9,980 nucleotides of DNA from JAPSGM01 sp036556985 (GTDB taxonomy: Bacteria; Chloroflexota; Limnocylindria; QHBO01): positions 1-9,980 of the forward strand of contig DATBIK010000073.1 of assembly GCA_036556985.1 (NCBI GenBank), in the 5' to 3' direction. The notes under the pieces were generated by a model. The model saw only the letters and a program-made list of their open reading frames with translations, did no database searches and had not been told where the DNA came from. Each line of letters starts with the position of its first letter. The stretch's first letter is position 1. The translations under genes were made by a program, and so were the position numbers. Positions 1-7,214 of this stretch are shown one piece after another.

Positions 1-390
1 GACGTCGTCGTCGACGGCAGCGACAACTTCGCCACTCGCTACGCGCTGAACGACGCGGCCGTCCGCCTGCGGAAGCCGGTGGTGCACGCCTCGGTGTACC
101 GATGGGAGGGCGAGGTGACGACGCTCGTCCCCTTCGCGGGCCCCTGCTATCGCTGCCTGCATCCCAGCCAGCCGCCGGACGAGCTGGCGCCGGACTGCGC
201 CGTGGCCGGCGTGCTCGGGGTGCTGCCCGGCATGCTCGGCACCATCCAGGCCGCAGAGGTCCTCAAGCTCGTCCTCGGCACCGGCGAGCCGCTGGTGGGG
301 CGGCTGCTGCTCGTCGACGCCGCGACGGCCGAGTTCCGCGAGGTGCGCGTCGAGCGCGACCCGGCCTGCCGGGCCTGCGGCGACCTTTGA
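1..390 (+). CDS. MoeB/ThiF/HesA-family adenylyltransferase, C-terminal part (5' end outside window)
   Basis: This is the C-terminal 129 residues of an E1-like enzyme that adenylates the C-terminal Gly-Gly of a ubiquitin-like sulfur carrier (MoaD, ThiS or CysO type) in the cytosol. The frame opens with DVVVDGSDNFATRYALND, the family's conserved segment in which Asp helps bind Mg-ATP and the N-terminus of the carrier's partner strand. Two Cys pairs form the structural zinc site: CYRC (codons 145-156) and CRAC (codons 367-378). The Cys in PDCAVAGVLGVLPG matches the position of the conserved MoeB/ThiF cysteine. The protein ends right after the second CxxC (CGDL), so it lacks the C-terminal rhodanese domain found in MoeZ/MOCS3 proteins. 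The downstream JAMM gene starts inside its stop codon region, so the two are surely co-translated. Which carrier it activates cannot be told here, because the N-terminal nucleotide-binding half and upstream neighbours are missing. Confidence 0.93.
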   Translation, partial: DVVVDGSDNFATRYALNDAAVRLRKPVVHASVYRWEGEVTTLVPFAGPCYRCLHPSQPPDELAPDCAVAGVLGVLPGMLGTIQAAEVLKLVLGTGEPLVGRLLLVDAATAEFREVRVERDPACRACGDL

Positions 391-899
391 GCGCACCCGG
401 CGAGATCAGGCTCGGGGCCGCCGTCCGGGGGCAGATCCTGGCGCACGCGCGCGCGGCACTGCCGAACGAGGCCTGCGGACTGCTCGCCGGCTCGACGGCC
501 ACCGGCCTGGCGCGAGCCTTCCACCCGGCGCGGAACGCCGACGCCTCGCCGTACCGCTTCACGCTCGACCCGGACGACCTGGTGCGCATCACCTTCGCCA
601 TGGAGCGTGCCGGCGACGAGCTGCTCGCCATCGTCCATGCCCATCCGCGGACTGCTGCGGAGCCGTCACCCACCGACCGGCGCGCGGCGCAGCTGTATCC
701 CGGCACCCCGCAGCTCATCGTCAACCCGTCGGCGGGAGCAGCCGCCGCCCTTCGCGCGTGGCGCATCGGCCCCGATGCCGTGGAAGAGGTGGCGGTCAGG
801 ATCGGTCAGCTGCCGGCGTCTGCCTCGATGACGTCACCGCTCGCCAGGTCGACGATCACGTCGAGGCGTGGCGACCCCTCCTCCCCGCCGGAGCGGTAG
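387..899 (+). CDS. JAMM/MPN (Mov34) domain metallopeptidase, Mec-like
   Basis: This is a single-domain zinc metallopeptidase of the JAMM family. The complete motif is visible: Glu28 in PNEACGLL, then His84-Ala-His86, Ser94 and Asp97 with exact H-x-H-x7-S-x2-D spacing (VHAHPRTAAEPSPTD). In Mycobacterium tuberculosis the homologue Mec releases cysteine from the CysO-cysteine adduct, and bacterial JAMM genes often sit beside ThiF/MoeB E1 genes. A role in processing a ubiquitin-like sulfur carrier is therefore likely, though the carrier gene is not in the window. The only sensible start is TTG at 387, overlapping the upstream TGA (TTGA), which suggests translational coupling; there is no strong Shine-Dalgarno. 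The conserved fold ends near residue 139. The last 30 or so residues (rich in Ser, Pro and Arg) come from sequence shared antiparallel with the lipoprotein gene and look like a non-conserved tail. Full length is 170 aa against about 145 for Mec. Confidence 0.88.
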   Translation: MSAPGEIRLGAAVRGQILAHARAALPNEACGLLAGSTATGLARAFHPARNADASPYRFTLDPDDLVRITFAMERAGDELLAIVHAHPRTAAEPSPTDRRAAQLYPGTPQLIVNPSAGAAAALRAWRIGPDAVEEVAVRIGQLPASASMTSPLARSTITSRRGDPSSPPER

Positions 900-1489
900 G
901 CCAGCCAGTAGCGGTCGGTCTCCGGCGGCGGCCGCCAGCGGACGCCCACCAGCGACAGGCCCTCCAGCCGATCGGCGTCCAGCGCCCCGCGCGCCACGGC
1001 GTCCAGCCGCGCGTCGAGGTCGGGCGGATGTCCGTGCAGGTCGGTGCCGGCCAGCGTCACCGCGCCGCTGCTCGGATCGATCTCGAAGGAGTACAGGTCG
1101 GTGCCCGCGTCGCCAGGTGGCGAGCCGGCGACGTCGAGGCTGCACGTGTCCGGCCCGCACGCCCCGGCGGCGGTCCACGTCGCCCACGGCTCGCCGTCCC
1201 AGGTCCACAGCTGCTCGGCGACAGCGGCCGCCACGGCATTGGTCTCGAGCTCGTCCGGGACGCCACCCGGACGGCGGGAGTCACGCATCGTCGCCAGGAC
1301 GTCCGCGGCGCTGTACGGGGTGCCCGGCGTGGCGAGCGTGCTCGCCGAATCGGAGGGCACGGATGATGGCGCGGCGTCCGACGGTCCGACCGAGGCATCC
1401 GGGGCGGACGAGGGAGCGGGTCCGCCGCAGGCGGCCACCACCAGGACGCTCGCGGCGCCCGCACGGGCGAGCCATCGGTGCCCAGCCAT
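806..1489 (-). CDS. Predicted lipoprotein of unknown function
   Basis: This 227-residue exported protein is not one I recognise. It begins MAGHRWLARAGAASVLVVAAC, a short basic n-region and hydrophobic stretch ending in a VAAC lipobox, so Cys21 would be lipidated by Lgt. A linker rich in Ser, Pro, Ala and Asp follows (about residues 22-55), typical of surface-anchored proteins. The rest is acidic and looks globular, with a close Cys pair (CGPDTC) and C-terminal strand-like segments (RYWLAYRS, LDVIVDLASGDVIEA) loosely like PepSY-type repeats; that resemblance is a guess. An upstream ATG at 1498 would add three residues. I prefer 1489 because an AGGA site overlapping the subtilase stop codon lies 8 nt before it. 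The gene follows the subtilase almost without a gap, so they form an operon. Its 3' end overlaps the convergent JAMM gene by 94 bp. Confidence 0.82.
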   Translation of the reverse strand: MAGHRWLARAGAASVLVVAACGGPAPSSAPDASVGPSDAAPSSVPSDSASTLATPGTPYSAADVLATMRDSRRPGGVPDELETNAVAAAVAEQLWTWDGEPWATWTAAGACGPDTCSLDVAGSPPGDAGTDLYSFEIDPSSGAVTLAGTDLHGHPPDLDARLDAVARGALDADRLEGLSLVGVRWRPPPETDRYWLAYRSGGEEGSPRLDVIVDLASGDVIEADAGS

Positions 1490-1497
1490 GCGGGGCA

Positions 1498-1501
1498 TCC
1501 T
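1498..1501 (-). promoter_or_regulatory. Shine-Dalgarno of the lipoprotein gene, overlapping the subtilase stop
   Basis: On the minus strand the subtilase stop TAG runs into GGATG, so AGGA shares bases with the stop codon and lies 8 nt before the ATG at 1489. This decides between the two candidate starts (1498 and 1489) and implies coupling with the subtilase. Confidence 0.6.
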
Positions 1502-3902
1502 ACGACGGGCGGACGACGCGGAACGTCCAGCGGACGGTGCGGAGCGGGTTCAGGGCGCGATCGGTGATCCCGGAGCGCAGGACGAGCTGGTACCGGCCCG
1601 GGCGGACGCGCCGGTCCGGGACGAGGTGCGCGGTGCGCGTCGCGCCATGGTAGGTGACCGTCGCCGGGACCCGGGCGCCGGTGGCGAGGTTCCTCAGCCG
1701 GAACGTCCCGCCGCTCACGCCGATCACCCGCTCGTCGAAGGTCACCCACATCGGATCCCGGCCGGCGGGCCAGTGCTCCGAGGGATCGGGCTCACGAGAG
1801 CGCATGCCCGGCGGGTCGGTCTCGCGCACTTTCACCCAGGCCAGCCCGTACGTCTCGGAACTGCCGTCGAACCGGGCCTGGAGGACCTGGATGCGAGCCG
1901 TGCCCGAGCTGGGCATGACGACCTCGACGAACTCGTACGCGTTGTCGAGCGTGTAGGAGCCGATGACCCGGCCGGACGGATCGGTCACCTGGAGGTCCAG
2001 GTCGGCGCGCAGCTCGTCGGTCAGGTCCAGGTTGCCGGACCCAGCCGTGTGACTGTTCCAGGCCAGTGCCACCCGCAGGCGATCGCCGCGGAGGACCTCC
2101 ACGTTCTGGACCGGCTGGTCGTTCCGGTGGAGCTCACCGATCTCGTAGCCGCCCAGGCGGTTGTCGCCGGCCTGCGCCGCGCGGTTGGCCCACACCGCCG
2201 AGATCATGCCGACCCCCTCGTGGTCGACGTTCCTCGAGCCGTTCGGCATCTTCACGCGGTAGACGGCCCCGGCCATCAGCACGGCGCGCGCGCCTTCCGG
2301 CCAGGCGGCGAGCACCGGCTCGTTGGAGAGCACCTGGGCCGCGACGCCGGCCACGATCGGGGTCGCCACGCTCGTGCCGGAGGCCGCCAACCCGTTCGCG
2401 GTGCGGACGTTGACGGCCGGCGCCACGAGGTTCGGCTTGTTGTAGTCGCCGTGCGCGTTCCATGGGTCGGACGGACGGTCGAGGTAGTTGCTGCCGTTCG
2501 AGCCGGGCACGTACCAGATGCGGTCGTCGCGGCGCCGCCCGGTCCCCTGGTCGTCCACGCCGCCCACCGTGAGGACGTTGTAGCCGGTGCCGGGCGAGCC
2601 GATGGCCCACGAGGCCAGGTTCACGTAGTTACCCGCGGCGGACACCGCCAGGCGGCCGTCGCGCTCGACGATCGAGTCGAAATAGCGGCGCGCCTCTTCG
2701 GCGCCGGTCGAGGTGTCCTGCACGAGGCTCGTGTTCACGATATCGGCGTTGCCGCCCGACGGCGAGATCGTCCAGTCCGTGGCGCGGATGATCTTGCGGT
2801 CGTACGCGAGCGACGGGGTGTAGCCGCCCGTCCCGGCGCTGATGATGGAAGCCCCGGTGGCGACGCCCCGCCACTGGCCGCCGTGCCCGGCGATGGCGCC
2901 GGCCACCCAGGTCGGATGATCGAAGGTGGGTGAGTACGCGAGGCGGCCCGAGGTGCTGTACGACCTCACCACCGCGCCCGACATGTCGCCGCTGCGCCGG
3001 ACGTTGTGGTACTCGACCACCCCGACCCGTACCCCGGCCCCGGAGTCGCGGCCGCCCGTCGTCCAGTTGCCCTCGACGGCCGGCGATGCGGACGTCATCG
3101 ACGGCTGCCAGCTGCCCTCCAGGCCCAGGCTGACGACATCTCCGCGACCCGCCAGGCCCGGCACGGCGTCGGGACCGATGTCCAGGAACACCACCGGCGC
3201 CGAGGTGCTCACGTAGGCGACCCTGCCCCCACCCGCCTCGACGGCCGCGCGCAGGCGCGCCGCTGCCGCAGCGATCGCGTCGCGACGCGCAATCCACAGT
3301 TCGGCGCGCAGGCGACGCACCGCGCCCAGGTCATTCACCACCGGCCGATCGCCGATCCAGCGAACCTCCGGATGCCGGTCGCGGACGCTCGCCTCGGCGG
3401 CCCCGAGATCCACGTCCAGCCAGATGGCCACGGCGAGCGGTCCGCGGGTGCCGCCGGTCGCGGCACGCGCGACCGCCTGGCGCAGGCCGTGGCTCGCCTT
3501 GCGATCGAAGGCGCTCAGGCCGGCGAGGGCGGCGCGTTCGCGCCCGCGGACGAGCTCCGGGCCGCCCACGGTGCCGGACGCGTCGCGGTAGACGATCCGG
3601 ATCCGTCCGGCCTGCCGGTCCCACAGCTTGCCGACCCATATCGGCTCGCCGGTGGCCGGGACGCGCGCCGACCGCTCATAGCGAAGGGGATAGTCGCCCG
3701 GGCGACCACCATGCCGGGCGGCCAGGAAGTCGGCCGCCGCTCCGCCGGGTCGTCCCCCGGTCGTGGCGGGGGGCGTTACCCACACGGCACCACTCAACAG
3801 GCCTGCCACGATCACGGCCGCGGTCAGGCGTCGAAGGCTGGCAGCTTCGCGCTTGTGCCTGGTTCCCGTGAGGTCCTGCCTCCCGTTGGATCCGTATGAC
3901 AT
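1500..3902 (-). CDS. Secreted S8-family subtilisin-like serine peptidase with C-terminal Ig-like domain
   Basis: This is a large exported subtilase, 800 aa from the ATG at 3902; a GTG at 3941 would add 13 residues and lacks support. Residues about 20-42 (basic KREAASLRR, then a hydrophobic core) form a Sec signal. A propeptide-like region runs to about 280, then the peptidase domain (about 285-540). There the catalytic His329 sits in HPTWVAG, the oxyanion-hole Asn425 in SAAGNYVN and the nucleophile Ser511 in SGTSVATP. The usual Asp position (VAVIDTG) reads VGVVEYHNV, with Glu297 instead. Residues about 575-690 look like a beta-rich jelly-roll domain of the kind that follows many secreted subtilases. 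The last 95 residues resemble an SbsA/Big_5 Ig-like domain (WVTFDERV, YQLVLRSGITDRALNPL, WTFRV). It probably degrades protein outside the cell. The lipoprotein gene follows one operon step downstream, and an M24 peptidase gene diverges upstream. Family assignment is firm; the Asp-to-Glu change leaves activity open. Confidence 0.92.
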   Translation of the reverse strand: MSYGSNGRQDLTGTRHKREAASLRRLTAAVIVAGLLSGAVWVTPPATTGGRPGGAAADFLAARHGGRPGDYPLRYERSARVPATGEPIWVGKLWDRQAGRIRIVYRDASGTVGGPELVRGRERAALAGLSAFDRKASHGLRQAVARAATGGTRGPLAVAIWLDVDLGAAEASVRDRHPEVRWIGDRPVVNDLGAVRRLRAELWIARRDAIAAAAARLRAAVEAGGGRVAYVSTSAPVVFLDIGPDAVPGLAGRGDVVSLGLEGSWQPSMTSASPAVEGNWTTGGRDSGAGVRVGVVEYHNVRRSGDMSGAVVRSYSTSGRLAYSPTFDHPTWVAGAIAGHGGQWRGVATGASIISAGTGGYTPSLAYDRKIIRATDWTISPSGGNADIVNTSLVQDTSTGAEEARRYFDSIVERDGRLAVSAAGNYVNLASWAIGSPGTGYNVLTVGGVDDQGTGRRRDDRIWYVPGSNGSNYLDRPSDPWNAHGDYNKPNLVAPAVNVRTANGLAASGTSVATPIVAGVAAQVLSNEPVLAAWPEGARAVLMAGAVYRVKMPNGSRNVDHEGVGMISAVWANRAAQAGDNRLGGYEIGELHRNDQPVQNVEVLRGDRLRVALAWNSHTAGSGNLDLTDELRADLDLQVTDPSGRVIGSYTLDNAYEFVEVVMPSSGTARIQVLQARFDGSSETYGLAWVKVRETDPPGMRSREPDPSEHWPAGRDPMWVTFDERVIGVSGGTFRLRNLATGARVPATVTYHGATRTAHLVPDRRVRPGRYQLVLRSGITDRALNPLRTVRWTFRVVRPS

Positions 3903-3977
3903 TGTCACACGACGGTACAGATTCGAGTGTATCGATCCCACATGCCCACGGTCGATGGCCCGTTGGTTCGGGTCGAG

Positions 3978-3983
3978 TACCCT
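3978..3983 (+). promoter_or_regulatory. Candidate -10 element of the M24 peptidase gene (leaderless)
   Basis: TACCCT fits the TANNNT -10 pattern and ends 6 nt before the ATG at 3990, so transcription would begin at or next to the start codon. There is no Shine-Dalgarno between it and the ATG. I could not find a convincing -35 at 17-18 bp. Confidence 0.4.
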
Positions 3984-3989
3984 GTGGTC

Positions 3990-5129
3990 ATGACGCTGCT
4001 GCCAACCGCCGCGCGGTCCTTCCCTCCCGACGTCCTGCGCACCCGTCTGCTCCGCGCCTCGTCCGAGGCAGGGAAGCGCGGCCTGGACGCCCTTCTCGTC
4101 ACGCCATCACCGGACTTCGCCTACCTCCTCGGGTATCGCCCGCCGGAGCTCGAACGGCTCACCTGCCTCGTCGTGCCTGCAAACGGCATGCCCCGTCTCG
4201 TCGTGCCGCGCCTCGAGGCGCCGCTGGCGCGTCACCAGCTCGGTGAGCTGGCCGACGACGTGGAGGTCATCGCCTGGGATGAGACCGACGACCCGTTCGC
4301 CCTCGTCCACGGGCTCATGGCCAGCGATGCGCGTCGCGCCGGCGTGCAGGACCAGATGTGGGCGCGATTCGTCCTCCGACTGCGCGCCGTGCTGGACCCG
4401 GTCGAGCTCGTCGTAGCCAGCCCGGCGATGTCGGCCCTGCGACGAACCAAGGACGCCGAAGAGGTTGCCCGCCTGCGCGCCGCCGGCGTCGCGGCGGACC
4501 AGGCGATGGAGGCGATCACCGCGGAGCGACTGTCCGGTCGCACCGAGGCGGAGGTGAGCCGCCGCATCAAGGAGCTGCTCGTCGAAGCCGGCCACGAAAC
4601 CGCCGACTTCGCGATCGTGGCCTCCGGACCGAACGCCGCCAGCCCGCACCACGAGCCGGGCGAGCGGGTCATCGTCGATGGCGACGCGATCGTGCTCGAT
4701 ATCGGCGGGATGCTCGACGGGTACGGCAGCGACACCACGCGAACCGCCTTCGTGGGTGCGCCGCCGGCCGATTTCGCGGCGCTGTACGAGGTGCTGCACA
4801 CCGCGCAGCTGGCGGCGTGCGATGCCGTCGCCCCCGGGATCCCGGCCGAGGACGTCGATCGCGCCGCGCGATCGGTCATCGCCGACGCCGGCTACGGCGA
4901 GCAGTTCATCCACCGCACCGGCCACGGCATCGGCATGGAAACGCACGAGGAGCCGTACATCGTGGCCGGCAACCGCGACCCGCTGCTTGTCGGCGACGCG
5001 TTCAGCGTGGAGCCGGGGATCTACGTCGACGGGCGCTGGGGCGCGCGGATCGAGGACATCGTCGTTGTCACCGAGGGTGGCGGCGAGCGCCTGAACCGCA
5101 CCGAGCGGCGCCTCTACGTCGTCGAGTAG
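3990..5129 (+). CDS. M24-family metallopeptidase (Xaa-Pro dipeptidase/aminopeptidase type)
   Basis: This cytosolic dinuclear metal peptidase has the two-domain layout of PepQ/PepP. A creatinase-like N-terminal domain (about residues 10-130) precedes the pita-bread catalytic domain (about 145-375). All five metal ligands are present: Asp237 (VLDIGG), Asp248 (GSDTTRT), His312 (RTGHGIG), Glu341 (SVEPGIYV) and Glu355 (ARIEDIV). The SGPNAASPHHEPG segment carries the conserved substrate-binding His. The family cleaves the bond before proline in Xaa-Pro dipeptides or at peptide N-termini, so this enzyme probably finishes proline-containing peptides; dipeptidase versus aminopeptidase cannot be decided from sequence alone. 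At 379 aa it is of normal length. I choose ATG 3990 over an in-frame GTG at 3927, because 3990 begins at the usual distance from the first conserved block and sits next to a -10-like hexamer. It diverges from the subtilase across an 87-bp gap. Its stop lies 4 bp from the stop of the convergent regulator gene. Confidence 0.93.
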   Translation: MTLLPTAARSFPPDVLRTRLLRASSEAGKRGLDALLVTPSPDFAYLLGYRPPELERLTCLVVPANGMPRLVVPRLEAPLARHQLGELADDVEVIAWDETDDPFALVHGLMASDARRAGVQDQMWARFVLRLRAVLDPVELVVASPAMSALRRTKDAEEVARLRAAGVAADQAMEAITAERLSGRTEAEVSRRIKELLVEAGHETADFAIVASGPNAASPHHEPGERVIVDGDAIVLDIGGMLDGYGSDTTRTAFVGAPPADFAALYEVLHTAQLAACDAVAPGIPAEDVDRAARSVIADAGYGEQFIHRTGHGIGMETHEEPYIVAGNRDPLLVGDAFSVEPGIYVDGRWGARIEDIVVVTEGGGERLNRTERRLYVVE

Positions 5130-5133
5130 CCCG

Positions 5134-5784
5134 TCAGGCGGAGCGGTACGAGCTCACCAGCGCCACGAGTACTCCGTCGATGGCCGCGGTCGCCTCGCGG
5201 TGCGCGGCGGTCACGTCGCTGATGTCGGCCGATCGGCGGCGGAGATGCGCGGCGATCGCCTCGAGCACCGGCGAGCGGTAGTAGAGGAACGCCTCCACCG
5301 CCTCGGCCAGCGGCATGCCAGCGCGCGACGCCTCCTCTCCGTAGAGGGCGCCCATCTTCTCCGCCTCGCCGAGGAGCAGGTCGCGCTCCGAGCGGCGCCG
5401 GGCGCTCACGTAGTCGAGCACGAGCTGGAACGTTCGCTGTCCCCAGGACCGGAATTCCGACCGCTGGTCCGCCGTGAGCCGAGCCTGCCACGGCTGTGCG
5501 GCCGCGTCCGCGCGGTGCACCCGGCGGTGCACGTCGCCCGAGATCGTGCCAGCCGAGCCAACCAGCCGATCGACGCCGTACCGATGCCGGCGCGGGGCGT
5601 TCACCATGGCCTCCAGGCTGGAGCGCAGGAAGCGCCGGTGGCCGCCCGGCGTGGTGAAGCTCTGGACCTTGCCGCTGTCCGCCCAGCGCCGGAGCGTGTC
5701 CGGGCCGACCCCCACCAGGCGCGAGGCGGCGCCCAGCGCCAGCCACGGATCGTCCGGCGTCGCCGTGCGTCGATCGTCCGGCAT
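5134..5784 (-). CDS. MerR/excisionase-type HTH regulator with an all-helical C-terminal domain
   Basis: This 216-aa protein is a predicted DNA-binding regulator. Residues 14-60 form a clear winged helix-turn-helix of the MerR/BldC/excisionase class: ALGAASRLVGVGPDTLRRW is the recognition unit and SFTTPGGHRRF is the wing. A linker rich in Arg and His follows (about 62-95). Residues about 100-216 are predicted all-alpha and contain YGEEASRAGMPLAEAVEAFL, which resembles the N-terminal helical domain of RsbR-type stressosome proteins (RsbRD_N). That link is from memory of the pattern and needs a profile search. The start is the ATG at 5784, 8 bp downstream of the M20 stop, so it is co-transcribed with the dipeptidase gene and perhaps coupled to it; only a weak GGGA precedes it. 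It has no canonical MerR effector domain, so what it senses is unknown. It could control its own operon or the divergent and convergent peptidase genes. Confidence 0.85.
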   Translation of the reverse strand: MPDDRRTATPDDPWLALGAASRLVGVGPDTLRRWADSGKVQSFTTPGGHRRFLRSSLEAMVNAPRRHRYGVDRLVGSAGTISGDVHRRVHRADAAAQPWQARLTADQRSEFRSWGQRTFQLVLDYVSARRRSERDLLLGEAEKMGALYGEEASRAGMPLAEAVEAFLYYRSPVLEAIAAHLRRRSADISDVTAAHREATAAIDGVLVALVSSYRSA

Positions 5785-5792
5785 CGTCCCGG

Positions 5793-7214
5793 TCAGCTCG
5801 TGGCGAGCTCCGCCCGACCGGCCGCTCCGAGCTCTCCCCACAGCCGCACGAGGGCATCCATCCCGCCGCGGTAGTTCGCGAGCGGCATCCATTCGTTCGG
5901 CGCGTGGAAGTTGCCGTTCGGCGAGGCGAAGCCGACCATCACCGACTTCACGCCGACGCCGGACTCGAGCGCGGCCACGAACGGGATCGAGCCACCGGAG
6001 CGGTGGTAGAGCGGTGCCTTGCCGAACGCTCCCTCCAGGGCGTGGGCCGCGTGACGCACCGCCGGGTGGTCGATGGGCGTGATCGCCGGCTGGCCGCCAT
6101 GGATGACCTTGACCTCGACCTTCACGGTCGGCGGCGCGATGCGCTGGAGATGCGCGACCATGAGCCGCTCGATCTCGCCATGGTCCTGGTCCGGCACGAG
6201 GCGCGTGCTGATCTTGGCGGCCGCGAAGGCGGGGATGATCGTCTTCGACCCCTCGCCGCTGTAGCCGCCCCACAGCCCATTGATGTCGAACGTGGGGCGG
6301 GCGGAGAGCCGCTCGGCCAGGGTGTAGCCGCGCTCACCCTCCATCGGCCCGGGGACGTCGAGGCGACGGCTCCAATCCTCCTCGTCGAAGGGAAGCTCGA
6401 CGTAGGCCTGCCGCTCCTCGTCGGTGAGGTCACGGACGCGGTCGTAGAAGCCTGGGACGGCGACCCGCCCATCTGCGTCGGTCAGGCTGGCCAGCATGCG
6501 GACGAGGACGTTGGCCGGGTTGTCGATGCCGCCGCCGTACTGGCCGGAGTGCACGTCCTGGAACGGCCCGCGGACCTTGACCTCCCAATAGGCAATGCCC
6601 CGCAGGCCGTAGCAGATGGCCGGGGTGCCCTCGTCGTCCTGCATGTCGGAGTCCGAGACGATGCAGATGTCGGCCTCCAGCAGCTCGGGGTGGGCGGTGA
6701 TGAACGATTCGACCGGCTCGCTCTCGTGCTCCTCGTCGCCCTCGAAGATGAAGCGCAGGTTGAGCGGCAGGCTGCCGGCGCCCTGCAGCCATGCCTCTGC
6801 CGCCTTGAGGTGCATGTACAGCTGGCCCTTGTCGTCGCCGGAGCCGCGGGCATAGACGTTGTCGTCCTCGTAGCGCGGCTCGAACGGGGGTCGCACCCAC
6901 TCGTCGAGCGGGTCGGTGGGCTGCACGTCGTAGTGGCAGTACACGAGCGCGGTCGGCGCCTCCGGGCCGGCGTGCAGCCAGTCCGCGGTGACGATCGGAT
7001 GGCTGCTCGTCTCGTGCAGCTGCGCGTTCTCGACGCCGATCCGCGTCAGCTCGTCGGCGACCCACTGCGCCGTGCGGCGCACCTCGGCCTTCTTCGCCGG
7101 GTCGGCGCTCACCGACTCGAGCCGCAGGAACTCGTCGAGGCCCTTGAGATGCTCGTCCGCGTGATCGCGAAGGTACTGGAGGGCGGCGTCAACGCCGCTC
7201 GTCGTCGTCGTCAT
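5793..7214 (-). CDS. M20-family metallo-dipeptidase
   Basis: This 473-aa cytosolic zinc peptidase belongs to the M20 dipeptidase group (PepV and carnosinase relatives), which splits dipeptides. Visible signatures in order: YCHYDVQP (metal ligand His94 and catalytic-support Asp96), GSGDDKGQ (bridging Asp at 127 or 128), FEGDEEHES (catalytic Glu161 and metal ligand Glu162), VSDSD (metal Asp at 188 or 190), DVHSGQYGG (His222 near the lid domain) and FHAPNEW (metal His437). The Glu motif differs from the commoner EGEEEIGS in its last residues but keeps both glutamates. The lid/dimerisation domain lies at about 205-330. Length is normal for the family. The ATG at 7214 opens with a run of four ACG threonine codons (MTTTTSG) and has no Shine-Dalgarno, but a TATCAT hexamer lies 6 nt before it. 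The HTH regulator gene follows after 8 bp, so the two form an operon. Substrate preference is not readable from the sequence. Confidence 0.94.
   Translation of the reverse strand: MTTTTSGVDAALQYLRDHADEHLKGLDEFLRLESVSADPAKKAEVRRTAQWVADELTRIGVENAQLHETSSHPIVTADWLHAGPEAPTALVYCHYDVQPTDPLDEWVRPPFEPRYEDDNVYARGSGDDKGQLYMHLKAAEAWLQGAGSLPLNLRFIFEGDEEHESEPVESFITAHPELLEADICIVSDSDMQDDEGTPAICYGLRGIAYWEVKVRGPFQDVHSGQYGGGIDNPANVLVRMLASLTDADGRVAVPGFYDRVRDLTDEERQAYVELPFDEEDWSRRLDVPGPMEGERGYTLAERLSARPTFDINGLWGGYSGEGSKTIIPAFAAAKISTRLVPDQDHGEIERLMVAHLQRIAPPTVKVEVKVIHGGQPAITPIDHPAVRHAAHALEGAFGKAPLYHRSGGSIPFVAALESGVGVKSVMVGFASPNGNFHAPNEWMPLANYRGGMDALVRLWGELGAAGRAELATS

Noticed and set aside
1044..2933. A 629-codon plus-strand open frame antisense to the subtilase and lipoprotein
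   Set aside because: The translation is rich in Arg, Ala, Gly, His and Val with no recognisable motif, while the minus strand carries clear subtilase blocks.
3903..3941. GTG at 3941 as the subtilase start
   Set aside because: It adds 13 residues before an already adequate signal peptide, has no ribosome site, and pushes the gene into the divergent promoter region.
5785..6273. Upstream extension of the HTH regulator frame into the M20 gene
   Set aside because: The extra residues are Arg/Gly/Pro-rich shadow sequence of M20. The ATG at 5784 lies just after the M20 stop and directly before the HTH domain.
7196..7212. GTC triplet run at the start of the M20 gene
   Set aside because: It is simply four consecutive ACG threonine codons on the minus strand, with nothing to suggest a functional repeat.
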